Shown: positions 26,553 through 35,111 of the stretch, piece by piece
Numbering within the stretch: position 1 is the first letter of the stretch
How the letters are laid out: the number at the start of each line of letters is the position of its first letter
Origin: Candidatus Fluviicola riflensis
GTDB taxonomy: Bacteria; Bacteroidota; Bacteroidia; Flavobacteriales_D; Crocinitomicaceae
NCBI GenBank assembly: GCA_002243285.1
Contig: CP022585.1
Coordinates: 4,487,444 to 4,551,443, forward strand
Direction of reading: 5' to 3'
DNA length: 64,000 nucleotides
Notes under the pieces: model-generated
Seen by the model: only the letters and a program-made list of their open reading frames with translations
Told to the model about the DNA's origin: nothing
The model's database searches: none
Position numbers and translations under genes: made by a program

Positions 26553-26622
26553 GTTCGTAATATTGCGAAATCACAACCGTTTATTTGATATGCCAATTTG
26601 CAATATTACGAACGGTTTTTTC
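26553..26622. repeat. Inverted repeat sharing CGTAATATTGCAAATT with the 12-kb repeat
   Basis: GTTCGTAATATTGC at 26553-26566 pairs exactly with 26600-26613, and a near-match continues on the inner side (AAAT against AAATT). The right arm contains the same 16-mer as the inverted repeat at 12020-12080. Here a T-tract (GGTTTTTT) follows the right arm, and the repeat lies between convergent genes, so it may act as a terminator. Confidence 0.7.
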
Positions 26623-26665
26623 ACCCCAATTTCACATTGAATGAGCGGCCGCGACACCTAACCAA

Positions 26666-27313
26666 CTATTTGTCGTTTACAGCCATCACTTTTACGTTTT
26701 TCCTCCGCGTATATTTCCACGTCCAATACTGCATCAGCGGCACTCCCACCACGGTTGGCGCCAGCCACGGAATCCAGGCCGGTTCCACATTGCGGACATT
26801 CACCACAACAAACGCCGTAAACGTAGCAATATAAGCACCCATCATAAACCCGATATGACGTGCCAGCCAGGCCAGTTTTGGGATCTGTTTACCCGAAAAA
26901 ACAGCATAATAAGTGCGCAAATCCAAAACGACCAGCGAAAAACAAATACATCCGAAAACGAGCAATACAATATTGAACGAAACAATCATAAAAACGCTCG
27001 TCACCAATCCCAAAACAGTTGCCGACCAATCGATCCAATTGGGTTTGAGCTGCTTGTTTTTCACCGAACGATAGCCTCCTATATTCTGGTAGGCAGCAAA
27101 TCCGGCGATCAGGAGCAGAAATTCGTTGAGTTTAACGATTGAAATAATGGCTGCGGAACCTGCAATAATCAACATAAAATAAAAGAATGCCCGTCCGGTG
27201 AGTTTGTGCACTCGCTGTCCTTTTTTGGAAAGAATAGCGCCCAGCCCGACTCCCAAAGCAGCAAATCCGGCTACGACGTGAATGATCAATACGATTGTAA
27301 TAAAGAGTTCCAT
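26666..27313 (-). CDS. DUF2306-like membrane protein
   Basis: A 215-residue membrane protein with six to seven hydrophobic helices. The start is ATG at 27313 (MELFITIVLIIHVVAGFAALGVG); the longer ORF adds 52 improbable residues. The segment KKGQRVHKLTGRAFFY is the family hallmark, comparable to DUF2306 and related heme/copper-associated membrane proteins in which His residues sit at helix ends (HVVAG, HKLTG, ARHIGFMMG). Function is unknown. It is divergent from the LytTR gene. Confidence 0.7.
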   Translation of the reverse strand: MELFITIVLIIHVVAGFAALGVGLGAILSKKGQRVHKLTGRAFFYFMLIIAGSAAIISIVKLNEFLLLIAGFAAYQNIGGYRSVKNKQLKPNWIDWSATVLGLVTSVFMIVSFNIVLLVFGCICFSLVVLDLRTYYAVFSGKQIPKLAWLARHIGFMMGAYIATFTAFVVVNVRNVEPAWIPWLAPTVVGVPLMQYWTWKYTRRKNVKVMAVNDK

Positions 27314-27500
27314 AAAATGTTTTTCCTGCAAACATGCGCTGTCTTGAACCGGCACGCAAGATCGGAGGGCTGAATGGAAGCTTTTGGGACGAAATGACAA
27401 GATGTTTGGGTTCATTTTGAAGTGAAAGAAGAATGAACGCTTGTCAAAGTCAATCGTAGGCCGGCGCAATTTTCTATTTTTACCGGTAAAACAATTCGGT

Positions 27501-28346
27501 ATGTTCTCCTTCTTAAGCCGGCCTTATCCGCATGAAATGGTGCTTCGGCGTGTGTTGACGACAGCGCTGCTATTCGGTTTGTTTGTCGCGGCGTTTTTGT
27601 TTTTTTTCCAACCGTTCGGAATCCAGGTTTTGGGTGATAAAAAAGCGCTTGTTTGTGCCGGTTTCGGTGCGTGGTGTGCCTTGGCGATTGTGTTATTGAA
27701 TGGAGTGATCCTGCCGCTTTTCCCGAAAGCATTTGAAGAACAAAACTGGACGGTCGGCAAGGAAATTCTTTGGTCGTTAACACATTGTGTGGTAATTGGC
27801 TTTGGCAATTCGCTCTACGTGGTTTGGCTCGGTTTGGGAGCGTGGACCTGGGAATTGTTCCTGACTTTTGAAATCTACACTGTAGCTGTCGGGTTGTTTC
27901 CCATTACGGTTTCTGTTTTGCTGCGCGAAGTTCGCCTCAGCCGTTTGTACCGCGAACAATCTTCCGAACTCACGACACATCTGCATCCGCTGGAAACCAC
28001 CCATACACCTGTAACACTTCCATCCGATAATAAAAACGAGGCCCTGACACTTGATCCCGATTGTTTGCTTTACATCGAAGCAACAGACAATTATGTAACG
28101 GTTTTTTACCGGAAAGAAAACTTGGTGGCGAAAGTAATTTTACGTTCCACACTCAAAGCACAGGAAGAAGCGCTGGCAGAAATTCCGGCTATGTTCCGGG
28201 CACATAAAAGTTACATCGTTAATTGCAACTGCATCACGAAAGTTTCCGGCAACGCCCAAGGGTATAAATTGCAATTGGAAAGTATTGAGAAAGCGATTCC
28301 GGTTTCGCGGAAGCAGAATGAGGAATTAAGGAGGAGAGTGTATTGA
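27501..28346 (+). CDS. Membrane-anchored LytTR transcriptional regulator
   Basis: A 281-residue protein. The start is ATG at 27501 (MFSFLSRPYPHEM); the longer ORF starts at a TTG 60 bp earlier. Residues of about 15-150 hold four transmembrane helices, and the last 100 residues form a LytTR DNA-binding domain (LYIEATDNYVTVFYRKENLVAKVILRSTLKAQEE..., FRAHKSYIVNCNCITKVSGNAQGYKLQLE, IPVSRKQNEELRRRV). No receiver domain is present, so it is a one-component membrane sensor/regulator rather than a response regulator. The signal is unknown. Confidence 0.88.
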   Translation: MFSFLSRPYPHEMVLRRVLTTALLFGLFVAAFLFFFQPFGIQVLGDKKALVCAGFGAWCALAIVLLNGVILPLFPKAFEEQNWTVGKEILWSLTHCVVIGFGNSLYVVWLGLGAWTWELFLTFEIYTVAVGLFPITVSVLLREVRLSRLYREQSSELTTHLHPLETTHTPVTLPSDNKNEALTLDPDCLLYIEATDNYVTVFYRKENLVAKVILRSTLKAQEEALAEIPAMFRAHKSYIVNCNCITKVSGNAQGYKLQLESIEKAIPVSRKQNEELRRRVY

Positions 28347-28392
28347 ACCTTACTTTTTTCCGTAGCAAAAAAAGTAAGCAAAAATGCATTTG

Positions 28393-28533
28393 CGTCATTC
28401 CCAGCCGCTCGTAAAAAAATGGCCCTTTCTGTGTTTTAAGGTCAAAAGTGGCAGATCAGGATCTGAAACGCAAGCGCTTTTGACAAAACACAACGAAACA
28501 GCCATTTTTCTTACTTCGCTTCCTGAAATGACG
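28393..28533. repeat. Long imperfect palindrome between genes
   Basis: About 141 nt folds back on itself around CAGATCAGGATCTG (28452-28465), with paired blocks GTCAAAAG/CTTTTGAC, TGTGTTTT/AAAACACA, AAATGGC/GCCATTT and CGTCATT/AATGACG. A smaller hairpin precedes it (TTACTTTTTT...AAAAAAAGTAA, 28355-28376). The 295-bp gap contains no ORF. It resembles a folded repeat or decayed element rather than a simple terminator. Confidence 0.6.
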
Positions 28534-28592
28534 TTCCTCCGCGATTATTAAATTTTAGAAAAAACGCAGGAATTCAGGTTACGAGATTTGAA

Positions 28593-28633
28593 TGACACCA
28601 ACAACTGCTCACCCAGAACAATTGTCGGTGTCA
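28593..28633 (-). terminator. Hairpin behind the small membrane protein gene
   Basis: TGACACC at 28593-28599 pairs with GGTGTCA at 28627-28633, with extra ACAA/TTGT pairing. The following T-tract is weak (ATTCAAAT on the minus strand), so termination efficiency is uncertain. Confidence 0.5.
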
Positions 28634-28641
28634 AATTTTAA

Positions 28642-28953
28642 TTAGGAATTTGCTGCCACTACCATGAGCACAATAATAAGTGCAAATCCGGTCAGGGACA
28701 ATCCGATAATTCCGCAAATACGTCCCGCTTTGAGTTGTTTGAAAGAACTCTCGTCGTAACGCTCAGGATCTTCATGGTACATATACACCTTCTTACCTGA
28801 AGTGGCCAGTGTAATAATCCCCATAATCGGCCCCAAAAAACCCATGGAAAATACGATGCTTAAAATTCCCATCGCCAATACGCCGCCTGCTCCCGGAATT
28901 TTTTCTCTTCTACCGGTGGTGTTCCAGTTATTTGAGTCAATAATGTCGCTCAT
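28642..28953 (-). CDS. DUF4190-like two-helix membrane protein
   Basis: A 103-residue protein with two to three hydrophobic segments (GGVLAMGILSIVFSMGFLGPIMGIITL and GRICGIIGLSLTGFALIIVLMVV). Between them lies a soluble loop with YHEDPERYDESSFKQLKAGR. The layout and the xNPExYxxxSxxxxxxGR-like loop match the CCC-motif/DUF4190 group of small Flavobacteriia membrane proteins, although the CCC cysteines themselves are absent. Function is unknown. Confidence 0.65.
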   Translation of the reverse strand: MSDIIDSNNWNTTGRREKIPGAGGVLAMGILSIVFSMGFLGPIMGIITLATSGKKVYMYHEDPERYDESSFKQLKAGRICGIIGLSLTGFALIIVLMVVAANS

Positions 28954-28995
28954 AATTGTAGTTTAAATTAGTCCCGACTAAAATAAAGGAAATTA

Positions 28996-29024
28996 ATTGA
29001 AATTGCTCATTCCTCCTATCTTTG
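28996..29024 (+). promoter_or_regulatory. Promoter of the serine hydrolase gene
   Basis: ATTG at 28996-28999 and TATCTTTG at 29017-29024 (TAnnTTTG) have a 17-nt spacer. Transcription would start near 29031, giving an almost leaderless mRNA for the ATG at 29033. Confidence 0.6.
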
Positions 29025-29032
29025 CGGTTCGC

Positions 29033-30256
29033 ATGAAAAAACGTAAAAAAGCAACCGGCAAACGAGCACTCGGCCTCCTGTTCATACTCATTATCGGGAC
29101 GGTGGGTGCGTATTACACCTTTCAGCAAACGAAACAGATCAAGCGCCGGAAAGCGGAAGCAGCAATTTCCTTCACCCCGAATTTTAACCCGTTACCCGCT
29201 GATTTTGCCCGCCGGCACCGCGATTCCATCGAAGCATTTTTTAATGACCGCCTGCAGCTGAAAAGCTTCCACGGGATGTTCCTGGTGGCCAAAAACGGCG
29301 AAATCATCTACGAACGCTACCAGGGTTTGGCCAACGAAAAAACCGATCTGCGTTTTAACGCGGAAACGCCGGTGCACGTGGCATCCATTTCCAAAACCAT
29401 CACTGCCATTGCTGTGTTGCGTTTAGTCGATCAGCACAAAATCCAACTCGACAAAGACATCCGCGATTACCTGCCGCAGATTCCCTACAAAGGAATTACC
29501 GTGCGGATGTTACTCAATCACCGCAGCGGAATTCCGTATTATGGCTACTTTCCAAAAGAAATCAGTCAGCCCGGAAAACCGTTGACCAATAAACGCATTC
29601 TGCGCATTCTGAAACACTACCACCCGAAGCTTTATTTTCCGTCGAACACGCAATTTGCTTATTGCAACACCAATTATGCCTTGCTGGCACTGATTGTGGA
29701 GAAAGTGACCAAAAAGCACTTCCCGAAAGCTATGGAAGAACTAGTGTTCGAACCACTGAACATGAAGCATACGTTTGTTTACGAACCCGTGCACGACCAG
29801 GAACCATTGGCGCTTTCCTATAATTCGAAAGGTGTGTTGCAGGAAGTCACGGAACTCGACCTTGTTTACGGCGATAAAAATGTCTACACTACCGCCCGGG
29901 ATTTATTGCGACTCGATAAAGGAACCTATTCACACACGTTTTTAAGCAAACGCATGAAAGCCGAAATGTTTAAAGGCTACAGTTATGAACGCCCCGGAAA
30001 GGCCAATTATGGACTCGGGATTCGCATCCGGGAAGAATCCGGAAAAACACCGTTCTTTTTTCACACAGGCTGGTGGCACGGCAATACGGGCTGTTATGCT
30101 TCGATGCGCTCCGACACGGTTTGTATGATCATCCTTTCCAATCATTACACCCGCCGGGTTTTTGGGATCAACCGCCTGTCGCTGGCTTTCGGTAATTACC
30201 CGTTTGCGCCGTTGGATCCGATGGAGAAGGAAGGCCCCGATGAGAAAGAAGAGTAG
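29033..30256 (+). CDS. Beta-lactamase-family serine hydrolase (class C-like)
   Basis: A 407-residue protein. The start is ATG at 29033 (MKKRKKATGKRALG); the earlier TTG start overlaps the promoter. The N-terminal signal anchor (residues 10-30) places the enzyme in the periplasm or membrane. Catalytic motifs of the serine beta-lactamase/DD-peptidase family are visible: SISK (Ser118, Lys121), the Tyr of YCNTNYAL, and HTGWWHG in place of KTG. The substrate is unknown; such proteins may be D-amino-acid-peptide hydrolases or esterases, so a resistance role should not be assumed. Confidence 0.88.
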   Translation: MKKRKKATGKRALGLLFILIIGTVGAYYTFQQTKQIKRRKAEAAISFTPNFNPLPADFARRHRDSIEAFFNDRLQLKSFHGMFLVAKNGEIIYERYQGLANEKTDLRFNAETPVHVASISKTITAIAVLRLVDQHKIQLDKDIRDYLPQIPYKGITVRMLLNHRSGIPYYGYFPKEISQPGKPLTNKRILRILKHYHPKLYFPSNTQFAYCNTNYALLALIVEKVTKKHFPKAMEELVFEPLNMKHTFVYEPVHDQEPLALSYNSKGVLQEVTELDLVYGDKNVYTTARDLLRLDKGTYSHTFLSKRMKAEMFKGYSYERPGKANYGLGIRIREESGKTPFFFHTGWWHGNTGCYASMRSDTVCMIILSNHYTRRVFGINRLSLAFGNYPFAPLDPMEKEGPDEKEE

Positions 30257-30317
30257 AGCTAAATGGATTTCCTCTGGGGATTCCGCTCCTTAAAATCGAA
30301 AATCACCGATTTAGCTC
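30256..30317. terminator. Stem-loop between convergent genes
   Basis: GAGCTAAAT at 30256-30264 is inverted at 30309-30317, bridging the stops of the serine hydrolase and the coiled-coil gene. The right arm overlaps the last codons of the coiled-coil gene. There is no strong T-tract. Confidence 0.4.
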
Positions 30318-30896
30318 ATCCTTTATTTGCTCCATTGTTTTAGAATGAGCTTGTTTTGTTATATTGAATGCAAACAGCCCTATTTCATGCCTTTTTTGTG
30401 CAGAACTTTCCAAATCTGCAATTTCCTGAATCTTTCGCTGTCCGCTGGGCGAGGCAATGACACCTTGAGCATAAGAGATGGTGTATGCATTGTATTTGTC
30501 AATAGCTTCTTGTAAGTTTTTAATACCAGCAAGTTGCTTTTTAAGAGAACCAAGTTGCCTTTTTTCTGATTCAAGTTGTTTGTTCGTAACCAATAATTGT
30601 TGTTGAATTTCGGCTTTCTCGGTATCTTTTATCAATAGCTCGTATTGAGCTTTTGCGATTTCCGCATCATGCTTTTCGAGTTTTACATTATCCCGTTCTT
30701 TTTCTAATTTTTCAATTGTTTGGACATTCTGTTGATCAACCTGCTTGTAATATTGAACTAAACCAAATCCGACTGAGATAATCACAGTAATCGCAGATAC
30801 AATAATGGTGAGATAAGCAGGTTTTTTCCAACTCGATTTAGCGAGTTCGTCAATTTCCAGTCGCAATTTCTTTATCCTTAATTCGTCTTCTGTCAT
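30303..30896 (-). CDS. Membrane-anchored coiled-coil protein
   Basis: A 197-residue protein with a short cytoplasmic N-terminus, one transmembrane helix (about residues 28-47, YLTIIVSAITVIISVGFGLVQ), and then about 100 residues of strongly heptad-like coiled coil rich in K, E and Q. A small C-terminal helical region ends it. No enzymatic motif is visible; it is likely a scaffold or sensor. It stands alone on the minus strand. Confidence 0.65.
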   Translation of the reverse strand: MTEDELRIKKLRLEIDELAKSSWKKPAYLTIIVSAITVIISVGFGLVQYYKQVDQQNVQTIEKLEKERDNVKLEKHDAEIAKAQYELLIKDTEKAEIQQQLLVTNKQLESEKRQLGSLKKQLAGIKNLQEAIDKYNAYTISYAQGVIASPSGQRKIQEIADLESSAQKRHEIGLFAFNITKQAHSKTMEQIKDELNR

Positions 30897-30992
30897 AAAT
30901 AATAGTATTACGGTTAGCCATTTTAAAACTAACAGAATAATTTTTAACAGACAATACGAATAATTTTTGCGTTATAGTTAGAAATAGCTCCG

Positions 30993-31466
30993 ATGAACAT
31001 CACCTACAAACGTGTCTTAATGATCTCGTGCCTGTTGGCGGCGGTCGCTCTTTTTGTACCGGTTGTTTGGCTGGAAGTGAGCAGCGAAGGTTATAAAGTT
31101 TACGGGCCAACCGTTCCGCATGTCTACATTTACGGCGGCGCGATTACAGGAAAAGACACTTCTTTCGACGGAATCGCATTTGCCATACAGTTTCAGCGGA
31201 TTTTTATCCTGCTATTCATTCTACTGGCGATAATCTCAATAAGAATCAAAAACATTTATGCCGTTTTTCGTTTGCTGTTCGTTCAATTATCCCTGTTGCT
31301 ATTGTTCCCGTTTTGGCTGGCCGCTTACGTAAGTGGGGTCATGTGTAACAGCGACGGTGCAGGATTGACCGAACATTACCACATTGGGATGCTGATTTAT
31401 AGTGTGTTGCTGGTGTTGAACATCACGGCGATAGTAAAAGTTTACCTAAGTCGCGAGACTGCGTGA
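30993..31466 (+). CDS. Small integral membrane protein, unknown function
   Basis: A 157-residue protein with about four hydrophobic helices. A conserved-looking extracellular stretch follows the first helix (SSEGYKVYGPTVPHVYIYGGAITGKD). No family is recognised. The 280-bp gap after it (31467-31747) holds only a weak hairpin (CCCGGATATTCGGG) and AT-rich DNA, with no ORF I can support. Confidence 0.55.
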   Translation: MNITYKRVLMISCLLAAVALFVPVVWLEVSSEGYKVYGPTVPHVYIYGGAITGKDTSFDGIAFAIQFQRIFILLFILLAIISIRIKNIYAVFRLLFVQLSLLLLFPFWLAAYVSGVMCNSDGAGLTEHYHIGMLIYSVLLVLNITAIVKVYLSRETA

Positions 31467-31747
31467 ATCATTAAACCCGGATATTCGGGCTTGAGTAGTA
31501 GAATGGATTGTAGCGTGCCATTAGTGTAGTGTTTTGCGCATCAAATATCAAAGAACACAAGTTATCCGGGAAGCGTAGAAATACCTGTTTTCAAAAGATG
31601 GTTATTTGCGCAAAACAGTGATTCAGGCACTAGTACTGACAGCTTTCTTACAGATCGTTTTGCGACCATTATCCAGAGTTCAGTAAACGAAATAAATGTG
31701 GTATATTTCAAAAAAAAATCTGCAAAAGCAGTTAAAAAAAACCTACT

Positions 31748-32149
31748 ATGACAAACGAAACAAGCAATGCGTTAGACCCCATTTTGGACTTAACTTATCA
31801 GGTAAGAGAAGGGGTTTACACGTATTACCTAAAGATATCCGTGCCTGGTGAATGCCTCAACGTTGATTCACCACAGCTTATCGATGACCCGGTCATGATC
31901 GCAGAGATTGCAGAAACAGTCGGGCTTACGATACTGGAGAATGAAGTAAACGATGTTGTTACACTCCGTGTGCTGGCGTCAGGTGAATGTGATGATCCGA
32001 ACGCCATAACGCTGGAAATTACAAATAACGAAGCTGGAAAACCGGGCAACATACTTGTTTTAGTAGGCCCGCCTCCAACATCGAATTATTCACATTCACC
32101 GCAAACTGACGGGAAAGCCATTATCCGGTTTGAGAAAGCAAGACCATGA
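31748..32149 (+). CDS. Small acidic protein upstream of a sensor kinase
   Basis: A 133-residue, apparently cytoplasmic acidic protein with no recognised domain. It is all-beta in appearance (TYYLKISVPGECLNV, VTLRVLASGECDD, GNILVLVGPPP). Its 3' end overlaps the start of the TPR-histidine-kinase gene by 20 bp, so it is part of that operon and might be an accessory or substrate of the kinase system. Confidence 0.6.
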   Translation: MTNETSNALDPILDLTYQVREGVYTYYLKISVPGECLNVDSPQLIDDPVMIAEIAETVGLTILENEVNDVVTLRVLASGECDDPNAITLEITNNEAGKPGNILVLVGPPPTSNYSHSPQTDGKAIIRFEKARP

Positions 32150-34283
32150 CATCCTCAGACCTTTTATAATCAGGAAGCCGGTTGCGATCTTATTGTTCGC
32201 TGTTGTGAGTGCTTGTAGTTTTGGGGTCAATGCGCAAACCATTACCGCTGGGAAAAGGGATACGAAAAAGGAGCAGTTGCAATCGTTGCTTAGAAAAGGA
32301 ATTGAAGCATGTGATCACGGTGAGTGGAAAGTTGCGCAACGTTTTTTTCAGAAAGGATATGAATTAAGTAAGGCTGATCATTCCGTGCTTGAGCTTGACT
32401 TTTGTCTGCACCTGGCTGATCTCGAACAAATAAACAATCATCCTGGCAAGGAACGGTTTTACCTTAAAAAAGCCTGTGCGCTTGCCCGGGAATGGAAAAA
32501 AACCGACAAAGAAATCATCGCGTTGAGCAATCTTGGGAGCAATTATGCGCTTGCCCAGGATTTTGACCGGTCGCGTGGTTATTTTAAAGAAAGCCTGCAA
32601 CTCGCCCGCCAATGCCACGATCTGAAGGGAGAAAGCAGAGCGTTCTTAAACATTGGAAATATCGATTATTATAATGGACATTGGAAAGACGCTGTTTCAA
32701 ATTACGTTGAAAGCGCAGCCATCAAAGAGCAATTAAACGATCAGGAAGGAATTGCCATGATCCACAACAATATTGCCACCATCTACAGGGAACAGAAGCG
32801 GTATAAAAAAAGCCTGGAGTATTACCTGAAAACGACCCGTTATTATGAGCGGTCAGGCGATTCGGTGCTGCTGGCCGAAACATGGATTAACACCGCGATT
32901 GTTTATATTTTCATGGGAGAAAAAGATACCGCAATTGATTTGCTGAACAAAGCGCTGCATTGCATTAGAAATGAAAAATTGCCCGAAACGACCTTAATTG
33001 CCCATACCAATCTCGCATTTGCCTATACCGAAAAGAGGAGTTACAAACAAGCGCTTCACTATTTAAATATAGCTGAAAACGCGGCCAAACAACAGCAGGA
33101 TCTACATACGCTTACCGTCATTACAAACCTGTATGGCGCTAATTGGTTTTACCTCAAAAAATATCCCAAGGCCATTTTGTATTATACCCAAAGCTATGAA
33201 TCGGGGAAAGCGCTCGGATTGCTCAAAGAGCAGCAAAAGGCACTTTTCGGGTTGTATGAAACAGAACAAAGAACAGGTCATTTTCAACAGGCATTGATGT
33301 GGCACGAACGGTATACCGCTATTACCGATTCTTTGTTCAATACTGAAAATCAACAGCAACTGGCTGAGCTGGAAGAAAAGTACGATGCGCAACAAAAAGC
33401 ACAAAAAATAACCAGGCTCAGTGCCCGTAACAAGGCCGTTTCGCTGCAACAAAAGCTAACGGCCAATCAATTAAAACTCTCGGTGATGAGTGGTGCTTTG
33501 GTGCTGATCGGGATCATTTTTCTGAGTGTTTTTTTCTATCAACGTTCCCGTCAGCAACGCGCATTACTTGCCGGTGTAAAGCTACGCCACAACGAACAGG
33601 TAAACCAACTCATGAACGAACAGGAAATCAACCTGCTGGAGACAACCATTGCGGCTGAACAAAACGAACGGAAAAAACTGGCCAAAGATATCCATGACAA
33701 CCTCGGGAGTTATCTGGCAACATTAAAATACCAGCACGAAGTAGTAAAACCCGGAGCCGAAAACCCGAAACTGTTGCAGCATTATTCGACCACCGCAAAA
33801 CTGATTTCGGATGCCTGTGCCGAAGTCAGAACCATTTCACACCAGATGGCCACAGGATTCAACGTGCATTTTAGCCTCGTTCCCGCTATTAATGAACTGA
33901 TTCAGCGTATTCATTCAACCAGTCAGTTTAACCTGCAGTGGTATCATTTCCCGGATCAACTGCAGTTGCCCCGTGAAACGGCTGTGTCGATTTACAAAGT
34001 CATTCAGGAATTGCTTTCGAACGTACTCAAACATGCCCGCGCGAAAAAGGTGGAATTTCACCTGCATCAAAACCCGGATGAGATCAATATCCTGTTCGAA
34101 GACGACGGAATCGGATTTAATCAGGTGGCGGCGTCAGAAGGAATGGGTCTTTTGAATATGCGCGAACGTATTGATCAGCTGAACGGAACGTTTGAAATAA
34201 ACTCCCGGCCATCCGGCGGAACCACCATTGTTATTATTGTACCACTTAAACCGGAAAATTATGATTCGCTTACTGATAGCTGA
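32130..34283 (+). CDS. TPR-containing sensor histidine kinase (HisKA_3 type)
   Basis: A 717-residue protein. The start is TTG at 32130, because no in-frame ATG or GTG precedes the signal sequence (KPVAILLFAVVSACSFGVNAQ). Residues of about 40-430 are tetratricopeptide repeats in the periplasm (FDRSRGYFKESLQLARQ, YKKSLEYYLKTTRYYERSGD and others). A transmembrane helix near residues 450-470 is followed by a coiled coil. The dimerisation/phosphoacceptor helix has His522 (KLAKDIHDNLG), and the HATPase_c domain has LLSNVLKHARA, EDDGIGFN and GMGLLNMRERI. It pairs with the LuxR-type regulator whose ATG lies inside its 3' end. Confidence 0.9.
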   Translation: MRKQDHDILRPFIIRKPVAILLFAVVSACSFGVNAQTITAGKRDTKKEQLQSLLRKGIEACDHGEWKVAQRFFQKGYELSKADHSVLELDFCLHLADLEQINNHPGKERFYLKKACALAREWKKTDKEIIALSNLGSNYALAQDFDRSRGYFKESLQLARQCHDLKGESRAFLNIGNIDYYNGHWKDAVSNYVESAAIKEQLNDQEGIAMIHNNIATIYREQKRYKKSLEYYLKTTRYYERSGDSVLLAETWINTAIVYIFMGEKDTAIDLLNKALHCIRNEKLPETTLIAHTNLAFAYTEKRSYKQALHYLNIAENAAKQQQDLHTLTVITNLYGANWFYLKKYPKAILYYTQSYESGKALGLLKEQQKALFGLYETEQRTGHFQQALMWHERYTAITDSLFNTENQQQLAELEEKYDAQQKAQKITRLSARNKAVSLQQKLTANQLKLSVMSGALVLIGIIFLSVFFYQRSRQQRALLAGVKLRHNEQVNQLMNEQEINLLETTIAAEQNERKKLAKDIHDNLGSYLATLKYQHEVVKPGAENPKLLQHYSTTAKLISDACAEVRTISHQMATGFNVHFSLVPAINELIQRIHSTSQFNLQWYHFPDQLQLPRETAVSIYKVIQELLSNVLKHARAKKVEFHLHQNPDEINILFEDDGIGFNQVAASEGMGLLNMRERIDQLNGTFEINSRPSGGTTIVIIVPLKPENYDSLTDS

Positions 34284-34896
34284 CGACCACCAGATCATTA
34301 TTGACGGAATCAGGGCCCTGCTGGAAAACGAGGCGTTCATTACCATAGTGGGCGAGGCGGTGAATGGAAAAGAATTGATTGACAATGGGTTATTGCTGAA
34401 TCCGGATTTCATTTTGATGGACATTGGCATGCCGGAAATGGACGGGATCACCGCCGCGCAGATCATTAAAAAAAACCACCCGGAGATCAAAATACTTGTG
34501 CTGACAACATATGCCGATCAAAAAAGTATCCGCGAAATGCTAAAAATAGGTGTAGATGGATATGTACTAAAAGATTCCGGGAAAGACATTTTTATTGAAG
34601 CGATTCAAACGATCATAGCCGGGAACACCTACTTTGACCGACGGGTGACGGAAGTGATGATGAGCAGTTTTCAGCCACAGAAAAAAAAACTGGACACCCT
34701 CACACCACTGAGTCCGCGTGAAAAAGACATCGTGCGTTTGATTGCTGAAGGTAAAAGCACTGTGGAAATGGCCGGAATACTTCATCTGAGCTTGCTTACC
34801 ATCGAAACGCACCGTAAAAACATTTATACCAAATTGGGGATGAACAAAGTCGCCAGCCTGGTGCGTTATGCCATCGAACAAGGACTGCTGGATTAA
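34261..34896 (+). CDS. LuxR-family response regulator
   Basis: A 211-residue NarL/FixJ-type regulator. The start is ATG at 34261 (MIRLLIADDHQ), overlapping the kinase gene by 23 bp; the longer ORF adds 11 residues that do not fit the REC fold. The receiver domain has Asp8/Asp9, phosphoacceptor Asp54 (ILMDIGMPEMDG), Thr (VLTTYAD) and Lys (VLKDSGKD). The C-terminal GerE-type HTH reads LSPREKDIVRLIAEGKSTVEMA...TIETHRKNIYTKLG. It is the cognate partner of the TPR kinase. Confidence 0.95.
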   Translation: MIRLLIADDHQIIIDGIRALLENEAFITIVGEAVNGKELIDNGLLLNPDFILMDIGMPEMDGITAAQIIKKNHPEIKILVLTTYADQKSIREMLKIGVDGYVLKDSGKDIFIEAIQTIIAGNTYFDRRVTEVMMSSFQPQKKKLDTLTPLSPREKDIVRLIAEGKSTVEMAGILHLSLLTIETHRKNIYTKLGMNKVASLVRYAIEQGLLD

Positions 34897-35111
34897 TTCA
34901 ATTGGCATTTTCAATCGAAAGCATTTATAAAATCCCGACGCCATACCTGAAAACAGGTATCGGTTAATTTACCCGATTACGGGTACAACTCCCCGTTTCA
35001 TTCTGTAGACTTTTGAAAAAGTTGATTGCACGGCGCAATCACCACTTTTTCTGAATTCGGCCGATGAAGAAAGGGAATGAAACAGATTTTATAAACTAAA
35101 AAAGGATAATT

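Noticed and set aside
27412..28152. Minus-strand ORFs opposite the LytTR gene
   Set aside because: They lack any recognised motif, and the LytTR reading has clear domain structure.
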